The position numbers and the translations under genes were made by a program. DNA of 64,000 nt from Gp13-AA77 sp035949375 (GTDB lineage Bacteria; Acidobacteriota; Terriglobia; UBA7540), in assembly GCA_035949375.1 (NCBI GenBank), contig DASZIG010000103.1:56047-120046 (forward strand). The letters are read 5' to 3'. Below, one piece after another: positions 52,717 to 62,151 of the stretch; position 1 is the first letter of the stretch, and every line of letters begins with the position of its first letter. The notes under the pieces were generated by a model, which saw only the letters and a list, made by a program, of their open reading frames with translations, was not told the origin of the DNA and ran no database searches.

Positions 52717-53307
52717 TCAGTGAACCAGGACGGCCTTCTCCACCCTGAGGTCCGACTTCAACACGCCAAACTCAGTCGTATTGGTCAGGTTCACTTCTCC
52801 GAAGCGCCGGGCCTTGAAATCATAGACCTCGCAGGTGTCGAAAGGCCGCGAATAGATGTGCAGGGTTACGGCGCGCGACCCAAAAGAGCTCGGGTTGGCG
52901 ACCAGGTGAATCGGCTCCTCAGGATCGACTTCGGCTGGCCGCTCGGCGTCAATGATGAAGTTCGTGGTCGGCTCCAGCTCGCAGTAATGGGTTGCGGATT
53001 CGCGCCGGACCACCCGGAAATTCTGTACCTGCACGCGGCCGTAAGCGATCGCCATCCAGCAGCGCTGATTGCTGTGGTTGTGAATCGGGCTCTTCTGCCC
53101 AGGATCCCAGCAAAGCGTGAGCAATTCGTAAAGCGGGGTCTTCTGAATCAGGTTGCGGGTGTAATGGTCCGTGCTGAAGCAAAGATAAGGGTCGAGGCTG
53201 TCGAGATCGACGGGATTGCGTCGCAGATAGTCGAGGACACCCTCATGTGTGAAGTCAGGCTCACGAATTGCGGCCAAGCCTTCGGTAAAATCCTGGATCG
53301 TAACCAT
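52717..53307 (-). CDS. cysteine dioxygenase family protein
   Basis: 196 residues of a cupin-fold thiol dioxygenase. The iron site HNHSNQRCW (H77, H79 region) and a third histidine in AVTLHIYSRPFDTCEVYD match cysteine dioxygenase type I; YSRPFDTCEVYD carries the catalytic tyrosine strand. It would oxidise cysteine to cysteine sulfinate with O2 in the cytoplasm. The neighbours (DPP-IV peptidase downstream, Nudix upstream, all on the minus strand) fit amino-acid use only loosely. A 3-mercaptopropionate dioxygenase cannot be excluded. Confidence 0.87.
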   Translation of the reverse strand: MVTIQDFTEGLAAIREPDFTHEGVLDYLRRNPVDLDSLDPYLCFSTDHYTRNLIQKTPLYELLTLCWDPGQKSPIHNHSNQRCWMAIAYGRVQVQNFRVVRRESATHYCELEPTTNFIIDAERPAEVDPEEPIHLVANPSSFGSRAVTLHIYSRPFDTCEVYDFKARRFGEVNLTNTTEFGVLKSDLRVEKAVLVH

Positions 53308-53398
53308 GGCTTCACAATATAATGCGGCGGCCGCAAATGTTCAAGGAGCCGTGCAGGGGCGTTCGTACTGACCGACGCGCCCGACCTGGGATCAAGCT

Positions 53399-53878
53399 TC
53401 AGCGACTCGCAGTGAGGAGGTGCTGGAGCCGCAGGAGAAGATCCGCCTGGGCCGGATTGATCCTGCGCCGAGCCTCCTCGATGCAAAAGAACTCCGCGCG
53501 GTCAACCTCGACGAACTCTCGCTGCTTGCCCGACCCTGGCGGCCATTCCATTACAAACGAGTTGCTCTTAATGAGGCTCGGGTCCCAATCGCCTTCCACC
53601 GCCCAGGCGTGCACGACCTTGCCGCTCTTCAGGGTAACGGAGCCCAAAGGCAGGAAGTCGCCGGACGGCGTGAATCCCAATTCTTCGGCGAACTCCCGCC
53701 GGGCCGTGGCCAGCAGATCCTCACCAGGGTCAGCTTCGCCTTTAGGAATGCTCCAAGCGCCGGCGTCTTTCAGGGCGTAGAAAGGGCCGCCGGGATGCGC
53801 GAGCAGGACCTGCACTTTCGAGTCGCGCTGACGGTAAAGGACGAGGCCCGCGCTCTGCTTGGGACCGTGCCTGTGCAT
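53399..53878 (-). CDS. Nudix hydrolase
   Basis: 159 residues with a complete Nudix box: GEADPGEDLLATARREFAEE then LGF (about 48-70), preceded by AWSIPKGEAD. The N-terminal SAGLVLYRQRDSKVQVLLAHPGG is typical of the group annotated as NTP pyrophosphohydrolase or predicted NUDIX family. It hydrolyses a nucleoside-diphosphate-linked compound; the substrate is not evident. It lies 91 bp upstream of the cysteine dioxygenase. Confidence 0.93.
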   Translation of the reverse strand: MHRHGPKQSAGLVLYRQRDSKVQVLLAHPGGPFYALKDAGAWSIPKGEADPGEDLLATARREFAEELGFTPSGDFLPLGSVTLKSGKVVHAWAVEGDWDPSLIKSNSFVMEWPPGSGKQREFVEVDRAEFFCIEEARRRINPAQADLLLRLQHLLTASR

Positions 53879-53956
53879 AGCACGAGCTTAGCACGTCTCC
53901 GCGGACGCGGCGGGACCCGCAAGACACGAGTCCCGCCTATCGCCGGGTCGCTGATA

Positions 53957-56900
53957 CTAGGTTCCTGAGCCAAGCAGCCGATCCTGCTGCGGGCTGCCAC
54001 CGCCATTATCGTTCACGTTCAGTATTCCTTGGCGGGCGCCCTGGGCGCCGGGAGTGAAGGTGACCGAGATGGTGCAGGTTTGGCCGGCCCCGACCGTGTG
54101 GCAGGTGTTGGTCTCGGCGAAGTCACCGGAGTTAGGGCCGGTGATCTGCACGCTGGAGACGTTGATCGAGCTTGTTCCAACATTGGTGAGCGTAACGGTT
54201 CTGGGCGCGCTGGTATGTCCGACCCCGATGCTCCCGAAGTTCACCGGGCTGGGAGACAATTGCACCTGCGTGCCGGTGCCGGTGAGTGGAACCGACTGAG
54301 GGCTGCCCGCGGCATTGTCCGCGACCGCCAAACTACCGCTGATGCTTCCAATCTTGCCCGGCGAGAAGACCACGCTGATCGTGCAGAAGTTGTTCGGTGG
54401 CACGGTGGCGGGGCAGTTGTTGGTCTGCAGGTAGCCGGCCGTGGTCGCGATGTTCGTGATGTTCAGCGACGCCGTGCCCGTGTTCGTCAGTGTCACGGCT
54501 TGCGCTGCGCTCGCGGTGCCGATCAGCACCGTACCGAATTTCAGACTGGTGGGCGAGAAAGTGACTTGGGGCGCTCCGGATGAGTTCACGACCTGGGTGA
54601 ACGGCGGCGCGCTGTTCGGGTTGTAATTGCTGTCACCGGAATAAATCGCCGTAATGATCTGGTTACCCTGGGGCAAGGCGGAGGTGCTGAACGTTGCCGT
54701 TCCACCGGAGAGAGTTCCACTGCCGAGCGGCGTCGATCCGTCATCAAAGGTCACCATGCCGGTGGGCGCCGGCCGGCCGGTGACATTCACGCTGGTGGCC
54801 ACCGTGGCCGTGAAAGTGACCGTCTGACCAACGGTAGACGGGTTGGGCGAACTCGTCGAAGTCATGTAGGTGCCGCCCAGGTTGAGCAGCATGCTGACAC
54901 TGTTGCTTCCCTCGTTGGCCACAAGCATGTCAGGCGCGCCGTCAAGATTGAAGTCTGCCACCGCCAGGCCATAGGGACTGGCGCCGGTGCCGTAATCGGT
55001 ATGCACCTGGAAAGTGCCGTCTCCGTTCCCGAGCAGGACGCTGGCGGTGCTGCTCATGGCATTGACGGAAGCGAGGCCGAGCACACCGTTCCCTTTAAAG
55101 GCGGCGACTGCGACGGCCTCCGGATCGAATCCCGTGCCGTAGTCGGTATGCGTCTGGAATACGCCATTGCCACCGTTCAGCAGCACGCTCAGCGTGTTTG
55201 CGGTCGCATTCGCCGTGACGACGTCAGGAGAACCGTTGCCGTTGAGGTCGCCGCTCGCGACCGCGACCGGTTCGGACCCGGTGGCATAGGTCACTTGAGA
55301 TTGGAACGTGCCGTCTCCGTTGCCGATCAGGACGCTCACCGTGTTGCTCAGGCTGTTGGACACGACAAGGTCGGGTTTGCCGTCACCGTTCACGTCAGTC
55401 ACCGTCACCGCGTGCGGATCCGTTCCGGTGGCGTAGTCCACATGGCTTTGGAACGTGCCGTCTCCGTTGCCGATCAGGACGCTCACGGTGTTCGCACTGA
55501 GATCGGCCACGGCAAGGTCCAGTGTTCCGTCCTTATTGAAGTCTCCCGTTGCTACGAAAATGGGATCCGTGCCGGTCGCGTAGTCCACGTGCGTGTTGAA
55601 GGTACCGTTTCCGTTGCCGATCAGCACGCTGACGGTGTTGCTGCCCAGGTTCGCCACTGCGAGGTCGGTGATTGATGTTCCGGTGACGAAATCACCGGTT
55701 GCTACGGAGAACGGGCTGGTGCTGGTTGCATAGGCCACACCGGACTGCAAGAACCCGGTTCCATTTCCCAGGAAAATACTCACGGTGTCGCTGCCAAGGT
55801 TTGCAACGGCCACGTCCGGCTTGCCGTCATTGTTGAAGTCGGCGGAGGCCGCCGCCAGAGGTTTGTCACCGGCGCCGAAATCCTGCCGCGTCTGGAACGT
55901 TCCGTTGCCGTTGCCGAGCAGAATGCTCACGCTGTCGACGGCCGAGTTGGTTACCACCAGGTCGGCGGCGCCGCCGGAGATCAGGGTACCTACGGCCACC
56001 GAGAGCGGGTCCGACCCGGTTCCGAAGTCCACGTGGGCCTGGAGGGTGCCGTCCCCGTTGCCGAGGAGCACGCTGGTGCTGTAGCCCAGCGTGTTGGCCA
56101 CCGCTACATCGAGAAAGCCGTCGTTGTTGAAGTTCCCGAGAACCGCCGAATGTGGGCTCGCACCTGTTGCGTAATCGACGTGGGACTGGAAGGTGCCGTT
56201 GCCATTGCCCAGCAGGACGCTGACCGTGTTGCTGACCGCATTCGCGACCACCAGATCGAGATTCGAGTCGGAGTTCATGAGCCCGGCCGCCACCGAGACC
56301 GGCGAGTTGCCGACCGCGTAATCGACGTGCGTCTGGAAGGTGCCATTTCCCTTCCCGAGCAGCACGCTGACGGTGTCACTGACATAATTCGCAGTTACCA
56401 CATCCAGGTTGTGATCGTTGTTGAAGTCCGCCAGAGCTACCGAAACCGGTTCGGTGCCCGTAGAGTAGGTGACCGCGTTGTTGAAAAACCCGTTGCCCTT
56501 CCCGATCAGCACGCTGACCGCGTTCTGGACGGTGCTCGTGGCCACGATATCGGGGATGCCGTCACCGTTGACGTCGCCGGTGGCAAGCCAAACCGGGCCG
56601 CCCGCCACGTCCTTGGCAACCTGAGGTGAAAAAGTACCGTCACCCATCCCGATCAGCACGCCGACCGTGTTGTCTTCGTAGTTCGTGACCGCGATATCGA
56701 GTTTTCCGTCCTGGTTGAAGTCCGCGACTACGATCGAGACCGGCTCCAAACCCGTGGCGTACTCCACCTGCGGCTGAAAGGTCCCGTCGCCGTTGCCCAG
56801 CATAATGCTTACGGCGTCGTCGACCTGATCGGCGGTGGCGATGTCGAGGATTCCATCACCATTGAAATCGGCCAACGCGACGGCGTAGGGGGTTTCGCCT

Positions 56901-57007
56901 GTGGCGTACAGCGGAGCCTCCAGAAAGCCCTGTGCACGGGCCCCATAAACTCCTGCCCCGAGACACATCACGGCGAGAAAAATCGACCGGCGTACAGACA
57001 TAATCAT
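53957..57007 (-). CDS. large secreted FG-GAP (VCBS) repeat protein with Ig-like and HYDIN/ASPM-type domains
   Basis: 1016 residues. A signal peptide (FLAVMCLGAGVYGARA) is followed by 13 or 14 FG-GAP/VCBS-type repeats of about 55-60 residues, each with ADFNxDGxxDxxVAN (calcium-binding loop) and SVLLGNGDGTFQ; a bacterial Ig-like domain (about 725-810, MVTFDDGSTPLGSG, ITAIYSGDSNYNP) and two HYDIN/ASPM-SPD2-like choice-of-anchor D domains (FSPTSLKFGTVLIGT and LSPSPVNFGSIGVGH, each with a C--V---CTISV core). It is extracellular, perhaps adhesive or cell-surface linked. It ends LLGSGT with no further anchor. Confidence 0.88.
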   Translation of the reverse strand: MIMSVRRSIFLAVMCLGAGVYGARAQGFLEAPLYATGETPYAVALADFNGDGILDIATADQVDDAVSIMLGNGDGTFQPQVEYATGLEPVSIVVADFNQDGKLDIAVTNYEDNTVGVLIGMGDGTFSPQVAKDVAGGPVWLATGDVNGDGIPDIVATSTVQNAVSVLIGKGNGFFNNAVTYSTGTEPVSVALADFNNDHNLDVVTANYVSDTVSVLLGKGNGTFQTHVDYAVGNSPVSVAAGLMNSDSNLDLVVANAVSNTVSVLLGNGNGTFQSHVDYATGASPHSAVLGNFNNDGFLDVAVANTLGYSTSVLLGNGDGTLQAHVDFGTGSDPLSVAVGTLISGGAADLVVTNSAVDSVSILLGNGNGTFQTRQDFGAGDKPLAAASADFNNDGKPDVAVANLGSDTVSIFLGNGTGFLQSGVAYATSTSPFSVATGDFVTGTSITDLAVANLGSNTVSVLIGNGNGTFNTHVDYATGTDPIFVATGDFNKDGTLDLAVADLSANTVSVLIGNGDGTFQSHVDYATGTDPHAVTVTDVNGDGKPDLVVSNSLSNTVSVLIGNGDGTFQSQVTYATGSEPVAVASGDLNGNGSPDVVTANATANTLSVLLNGGNGVFQTHTDYGTGFDPEAVAVAAFKGNGVLGLASVNAMSSTASVLLGNGDGTFQVHTDYGTGASPYGLAVADFNLDGAPDMLVANEGSNSVSMLLNLGGTYMTSTSSPNPSTVGQTVTFTATVATSVNVTGRPAPTGMVTFDDGSTPLGSGTLSGGTATFSTSALPQGNQIITAIYSGDSNYNPNSAPPFTQVVNSSGAPQVTFSPTSLKFGTVLIGTASAAQAVTLTNTGTASLNITNIATTAGYLQTNNCPATVPPNNFCTISVVFSPGKIGSISGSLAVADNAAGSPQSVPLTGTGTQVQLSPSPVNFGSIGVGHTSAPRTVTLTNVGTSSINVSSVQITGPNSGDFAETNTCHTVGAGQTCTISVTFTPGAQGARQGILNVNDNGGGSPQQDRLLGSGT

Positions 57008-57157
57008 CTACCCCCACTCGCCCGGTGGCGGATACCGGGTCGAAGTCTTGTTGAACGGCGAGGCCGCCATTGTAAATCGGCTCGGACGGCGTTTACAAGG
57101 GAGAATCCTGATGCAATACCACGAAATGCTATCCCGTTGTTGATATTGCCTTGCGGT

Positions 57158-58909
57158 TCACGCCTCCAATCTGAACCTTGTGGAGGCCAGAAAGTAGAGA
57201 CGCCGCCAAACCAGGCGGTTCAGCGTGACCACCATGGCGGCCATGACCGCGGTGGCCCCGAGAAGGGTAGAAACGTTTCCCGCGTCAGTGGCCCGGCTGA
57301 TGACCGCTCCAAGGCCGGTGGTGGAGAACGTCTGGCCGCGGAAATGAAAGTACTCGGCCACGATGCTGGCGTTCCAGGCGCCACCGGATGCGGTGATGAA
57401 GCCGGTGATCAGGTAGGGAAAGATCCCCGGCAGAATGAATTTGCGCCAGCGCTCCGGCTTGCTCAGGCCGAACACGTCGCAGACCTCCCGCAGATCGGTC
57501 GGCAGGGCGCTGGCGCCCGCGATGACGTTAAACAACAGATACCATTGCGTGCCGAGGAGCAGCAGAACAATGGAACCGACCCCCAACCCGCCGCCGACAC
57601 GGATCAGCAGGAGCAGCACGATGGGAAACAGGGCCGTCGCTGGTATCGAGGCCGTGACCTGGGCGACCGGCTGAGCGATGGCAGCAAGCCGCGGCCGTGT
57701 CCCGATGAGAACGCCCACCGGAATGGTCCAGAGCGCGGCCAGTAACAACGAGGATTCAACCCGCAGGAAAGTGGCTCCGGCGCCTTGAACGATGGTCAGC
57801 AGATCGGAACGTGACAGCGTAGCAAGCGCCAGGGCCATCCTCCAGATCGCGTACCCGATGCCGGCAAGCGCGACGCCGGCCACCGCGCGGCCCACCCATT
57901 TCAGAACGCCTCCGGAAGCCGCGCTTTCCGGACTGTGCTCGCGGGCCGCCGCAAAATGGAGCATCAAGCCTTCTCTTGCCGGCATCGCCAGGGCCCGCTC
58001 CGCGCGCCCGATGATGCGCGAACGGCGCAGCAGATCGAGGATCGGCGAGCGCGGTATTTCGGTGGCTTCCACTTGTTCGAACTTGAACTTCTGGCTCCAG
58101 GCGATGGCCGGACGCCAGATGAGTTGGTCCATCAGGACGATGACCGCTACCATTGCTGTCACCCCCCAGAGAATGGCGCCGGTGTCGCCGGCGTTGGCGG
58201 CCGTCTGCAGGTAGGAGCCGAGGCCCGGCAGTCGCAGGTCATGATTCCCGAGGACGAACATCTCGCAGGCCATCAGGAAGAACCAGCCGCCGGCCACTGA
58301 CATCATGGAATTCCAAACCAGCCCGATGGCGGCGTAGGGCAACTCCAGTTGCACCAGCTTCTGCCACCAACTGAACCCATAGGACCTCGAAGCCTCCATC
58401 AGATCGACCGGCACGCCCTTCATCGAGGAGTAGACGCTGAAGGCCATGTTCCAGACCTGGCCTGTAAAGATCAACAGAATCGACCCCAGTTCAACTCCCA
58501 ACTGCCGGCCGGGAAAGAGCGCCACCATCGCGAACATGACGCTCGGCAGGAAGCTGAGCACCGGGATGGATTGGAGAGTATCGAGCAGCGGAATCATGAA
58601 GCGTTCGGCCCTGGTGTTGTGCGCTGCCACGTACGCATAGACCAGGGTAACGGCCAGGCTCAGCAGATAGGCGACCGTGATGCGCTCGACCGAGTGCAGG
58701 GCGTACCCCGGCAGCGCACTCGGATTCAGATGGATTTCGGGCTGGGTGTTTACGGGGCCGTTCCAGTAGCGCGTCAGGGCCACGAGGCTGTAGAAGACGG
58801 CCAGGCCGGCGACGATGATGGGAAGGTCCCGCAGAAGCGACGCGGCGCCCGCCCGCGACGCCGGCAAGGGAACGAGCGAGAAGAGTCGGCTTCGGAAGGG
58901 TTGTTCCAT
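57158..58909 (-). CDS. two-domain ABC transporter permease (NitT/TauT type)
   Basis: 583 residues carrying two complete binding-protein-dependent permease domains in one chain (about 80-290 and 370-570). The EAA loops are DLMEASRSYGFSWWQKLVQLELP in the first (shown in two parts: DLMEASRSYG, ELPYAAIGL) and DLREVCDVFGLSKPERWRKF then ILPGIFPYL in the second. About a dozen membrane helices are visible. Such fused permeases usually work with one ATPase and a periplasmic binding protein; no binding-protein gene is nearby. The ATG overlaps the ATPase stop (TGATG), so they are coupled. It is the last gene of the putative metal-related operon. Confidence 0.9.
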   Translation of the reverse strand: MEQPFRSRLFSLVPLPASRAGAASLLRDLPIIVAGLAVFYSLVALTRYWNGPVNTQPEIHLNPSALPGYALHSVERITVAYLLSLAVTLVYAYVAAHNTRAERFMIPLLDTLQSIPVLSFLPSVMFAMVALFPGRQLGVELGSILLIFTGQVWNMAFSVYSSMKGVPVDLMEASRSYGFSWWQKLVQLELPYAAIGLVWNSMMSVAGGWFFLMACEMFVLGNHDLRLPGLGSYLQTAANAGDTGAILWGVTAMVAVIVLMDQLIWRPAIAWSQKFKFEQVEATEIPRSPILDLLRRSRIIGRAERALAMPAREGLMLHFAAAREHSPESAASGGVLKWVGRAVAGVALAGIGYAIWRMALALATLSRSDLLTIVQGAGATFLRVESSLLLAALWTIPVGVLIGTRPRLAAIAQPVAQVTASIPATALFPIVLLLLIRVGGGLGVGSIVLLLLGTQWYLLFNVIAGASALPTDLREVCDVFGLSKPERWRKFILPGIFPYLITGFITASGGAWNASIVAEYFHFRGQTFSTTGLGAVISRATDAGNVSTLLGATAVMAAMVVTLNRLVWRRLYFLASTRFRLEA

Positions 58910-60645
58910 CAGGCCTGCGTTACGCTCTCGTTCTCCTCGGCAGCATCAGTGACAGGGCGCAGCGACAATCGGTCGCTTTCAGAATCATAGGCGAACAGGT
59001 CGGCGTACCGGCCCCAGCTCACGGCGGTTTCGATCTGTTGCTGCGCCTCGGCGTCGGAGAAATGTTCCTGCAGAAGGTCGCGGAAGAACTCGATCGGCAT
59101 GGTGTGATCGGACTTTCCCGCCAGAATACCGTGGATCTGCCTCAACAGCGGCACGTTGGCCAGCACCGCTTCCCGGAACAGACGCTTGCGCGTTTCGATG
59201 TCGGCCTCGGCGAAAGCCTTGCCGCCCGGCGTCAGCTCCAGATCGCCGCGGTCAACGCGGGCGAAGGACAGCAAGGTGGCGGATTCAACGATCGGGAGCA
59301 GGTTGTCCACGCCCATTTGCAGTTCGTCGGCGATGTGATAAAGGTCCTCCTTGCCGCCGCGATCGTTCAACAGCTCGAGCAGGCCGGCGGTCGAGCCCAG
59401 GTGAATGTGAGGCAATGCTGGGTGCGGCGTTCTCGCTCCGGCCGCGAGCGAGGGCAGGCCCGGCTGCCGGTCGGGTTGCGTCATGAGCTTGTAGATGTAG
59501 TCCACGTAGAGCAGGAACTCGGCTGAGCCGTGTTCTCGCGGATGGCTCAGGGGAATGCGAAAATCCGCACGGATCCGGGCTGGGTTACGGTCGAGAACGA
59601 TGATCCTGTCGGCCAGCATGACCGCTTCTTCAATGTTGTGGGTGACCATGAAGATGCTGCGCGTCGGGATCTTCTTCCCGAGCCACAGTTCCAGCAGTTC
59701 GCCCCGAAGCGACTCGGCGGTGAGTACGTCGAGAGCCGAGAACGGTTCGTCCATGAACAGTACTTCGGGTTCCACGGCCAAGGCGCGCGCGAATCCGACG
59801 CGCTGCTTCATGCCGCCGGAGAGTTCCTTGGGGTAGGCGCTTTCGAAGCCTTTCAACCCCACCGATGCGAGAGCGTGCAGTGCCCGGCGGTGCCGTTCTC
59901 TGCTCTTCATGGCTTGCGCCTGCAGCGGGGCCTCGACGTTCTCAAGAACGGTGAGCCACGGGAAGAGGGCGAAGCTCTGGAAGACAATGGCGGCGTTCGG
60001 CCGGTTTTCCGCGATCGGCCGGCCGTGCCACAGGACTTCTCCGCCCGAAGGCGGCGTGAGCCCGGCCAGGATGCGCAGCAGAGTGGATTTGCCTGACCCG
60101 GAAGCCCCGAGCAGAGCGAGGATCACTCCGGGCTCAACCGACAAGTCCGTTGGAGCTATGACTTGAATCGGGCCGCTGCCCTCGCGCTCGAATGACTTTT
60201 CAATATGCCGAGCCTCGATGATGGGTTCTTCGTGCAGCGGCGGCTCGACGGAGGCAGGCGGTATGATGGCGCCCTCAGCCTCCGCTTCTGCCGGGGCTGC
60301 TTCCGGCTTCTCAGCGAGCTCGTCCATGAGCCGTTGCCAGGTTTCCTGAGGGAGCTGATCGAAGAATTGCACCCGGTCGTCGGGGTTCATCTTGTCGACG
60401 ATGGCGATCACGTCGGGGATCGGCCGGGAATGCAGCAACACGTAGGTCTGGTAATAGGGAAGGTCTCCGGCCAGGCTCGCGGCCACCTCCACGGGCAGCT
60501 TGCGGAAGAGGCTCTGCTGGTCCTCGAAGGGCAGACTGCTGAACGCCTCAGCCGCCGCAGAAGGATCGAGACGCTGAAGCATCTCGGCGGCCTGCTGCCA
60601 TTGTGCCTGCGACACGAAGACTCGAAGAGGCGTGAGATGGCTCAT
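58909..60645 (-). CDS. ABC transporter ATPase with N-terminal MgtE_N-like and C-terminal AAA-associated domains
   Basis: 578 residues in three parts. Residues about 15-110 form an MgtE_N-like superhelix (LDPSAAAEAFSSLPFEDQQ, LFRKLPVEVAASLAGDLP, VDKMNPDDRVQFFDQLPQE), the cytosolic domain that in MgtE channels senses magnesium. Residues about 140-390 are a NitT/TauT-type ATPase: Walker A GASGSGKST (180-188), Q-loop Q223, signature LSGGMKQ (275-281), Walker B VLFMDEP. Residues about 405-565 match the AAA-associated domain seen in some of these ATPases (LLELLNDRGGKEDLYHIADEL, EFFRDLLQEHFSD). A helix-linked Glu/Ala spacer follows the MgtE_N part. I know no described protein with this order. Confidence 0.88.
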   Translation of the reverse strand: MSHLTPLRVFVSQAQWQQAAEMLQRLDPSAAAEAFSSLPFEDQQSLFRKLPVEVAASLAGDLPYYQTYVLLHSRPIPDVIAIVDKMNPDDRVQFFDQLPQETWQRLMDELAEKPEAAPAEAEAEGAIIPPASVEPPLHEEPIIEARHIEKSFEREGSGPIQVIAPTDLSVEPGVILALLGASGSGKSTLLRILAGLTPPSGGEVLWHGRPIAENRPNAAIVFQSFALFPWLTVLENVEAPLQAQAMKSRERHRRALHALASVGLKGFESAYPKELSGGMKQRVGFARALAVEPEVLFMDEPFSALDVLTAESLRGELLELWLGKKIPTRSIFMVTHNIEEAVMLADRIIVLDRNPARIRADFRIPLSHPREHGSAEFLLYVDYIYKLMTQPDRQPGLPSLAAGARTPHPALPHIHLGSTAGLLELLNDRGGKEDLYHIADELQMGVDNLLPIVESATLLSFARVDRGDLELTPGGKAFAEADIETRKRLFREAVLANVPLLRQIHGILAGKSDHTMPIEFFRDLLQEHFSDAEAQQQIETAVSWGRYADLFAYDSESDRLSLRPVTDAAEENESVTQA

Positions 60646-60732
60646 GGCAGGAACAGGCTACCATACGCTCGCAAGCTCAGGCGCGGACCGAAATTCGGAC
60701 CGAAATTCGGAACGGTCCGGCGCCCGGCTCGT

Positions 60733-62109
60733 TCAAGGTTTCACCTCGACGCCGGGCCACACATTGGCGGGCTCGCCCGGCGCGAGAGGGGCGGCAAGAC
60801 CGTCTGTCAGCAGATAACCCTGGATCGCAACGGCGGACTCCCACTCGCTCACCAGGGCCCGCGTATAGTCCTCGCGAAGCTGGAACCAGGTTCGCTGCGC
60901 GATCAGCACCTGCGGATAAGCCGCGGCCATTTGCCGGTACTTGCCCTGATAAAGCTGGTAGGCCTTCTCGGCATCGGGGAGAATCTGGTCGCGATACACG
61001 CGCACGGCTTCGCTCGACTCAGCGTAGTTGTGAAAGGCGGATGCGAAGCCCGCGTGCAGACCGAGCTTCACGCGCTCGAGTTCCCGCCGGGCATGTGCGA
61101 GCTCAGCCTCTGCCGTGCGGACGTTGCCCTGATTGCGGTTGAAGAGCGGAATCTCGACGCCGACCTCGGCCTCGCCCTCCCAGCCCACCGGACGGTTCAT
61201 AACCCCGAGCAGCTCACGATTGTAGTCGAGCCCGCCGCCCAACTCGATGTCCGGCAATCTCTCGGCGCGTGCGCGCTTCAACGCTTGTTCCGCGCGCGTC
61301 ACGTCCTGGGCCGCGGCTTGCACTTCGGGGCTGCGGCTGAGGATGGCGTCGAGCGCCTGACCGCGGTCGAGGGCGGGCAAGGGGTCGTCGAGCTTGCCTG
61401 CGAGCGCGGCCATCGGGAGAGCAGGATCGCCCACGGTGGCCGCGAGTTCCTGCCACACACTTTCCTGTTCCGACTGCGCGGCCAGCAGCTCGAGCCCGGC
61501 CCGCCCCGCTTCCACCCGCGCTTCCAGAACGTCCGGCTGATCGGCCTGACCCACATTCTCGAGTTCCGCGGCCGTCGTGGCGGCACGGCGCGCGAGCGCC
61601 GCGAGATCCGTCTCGAGCCGCAGGCGCTCCTGCGCGCCTAAAGCGCGATAGTAGGCGGTCCGTACGCTCGTCAATACCCGTTCGTGCTGCGCCGCCGCCT
61701 CCGATTGTGCCTGCTCTTGTTCCGATGCGAACACCTGACGGCTCAGGCCCAACTTGCCGCCGGTCACAATCGGCTGGCGCACGAAGAACCCGTGCTCGCC
61801 GCCCCGATAAACCGAGCTGTCGTTGATCTCGCGCCCCTCGTACCCGATCACCGGATTGGGATAAAGACCGGATTGCAGCTTGCGTCCCTCCGACGCGCGC
61901 ACATCGGCCTGAGCTTCGGCGAGGGTCGGATTGTGGGCCAGCGCCATTCGCTCAAGATCGGCCAGCGTGAGCGTGGCCTGTGTCTGGGGCAGTCCTGCCG
62001 GATCGGCGCTCGGGCGTTGCTGCGCCGCATGTGTGGAAGAAGCTGCGCCAAGACAGACCATAACCAGCCAGCCCGCGCCCAGGATCACGATTCCCAGTTT
62101 TGTATTCAT
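60733..62109 (-). CDS. TolC-family outer membrane channel protein (CzcC-like)
   Basis: 458 residues. Signal peptide (IVILGAGWLVMVCLGAASS), then the TolC repeat pair of long helices: LTLADLERMALAHNPTLAEAQ, LYPNPVIGYEGREI, SEQEQAQSEAAAQHERVL, then GLDYNRELLGV, PLFNRNQGNVRTAEAEL and YREGAVSL-equivalent YQGKYRQMAAAYPQVL. The size and NRNQG motif match the CzcC/CusC side of the family used in metal efflux. It follows the multicopper oxidase by 42 bp and precedes the ABC ATPase by 87 bp, so it seems part of the same transcript; a membrane-fusion protein is absent. Confidence 0.88.
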   Translation of the reverse strand: MNTKLGIVILGAGWLVMVCLGAASSTHAAQQRPSADPAGLPQTQATLTLADLERMALAHNPTLAEAQADVRASEGRKLQSGLYPNPVIGYEGREINDSSVYRGGEHGFFVRQPIVTGGKLGLSRQVFASEQEQAQSEAAAQHERVLTSVRTAYYRALGAQERLRLETDLAALARRAATTAAELENVGQADQPDVLEARVEAGRAGLELLAAQSEQESVWQELAATVGDPALPMAALAGKLDDPLPALDRGQALDAILSRSPEVQAAAQDVTRAEQALKRARAERLPDIELGGGLDYNRELLGVMNRPVGWEGEAEVGVEIPLFNRNQGNVRTAEAELAHARRELERVKLGLHAGFASAFHNYAESSEAVRVYRDQILPDAEKAYQLYQGKYRQMAAAYPQVLIAQRTWFQLREDYTRALVSEWESAVAIQGYLLTDGLAAPLAPGEPANVWPGVEVKP

Positions 62110-62151
62110 GTGCGACCACCCTTTGATCTGCGGAGTCTTGTAGCGCCGGCG

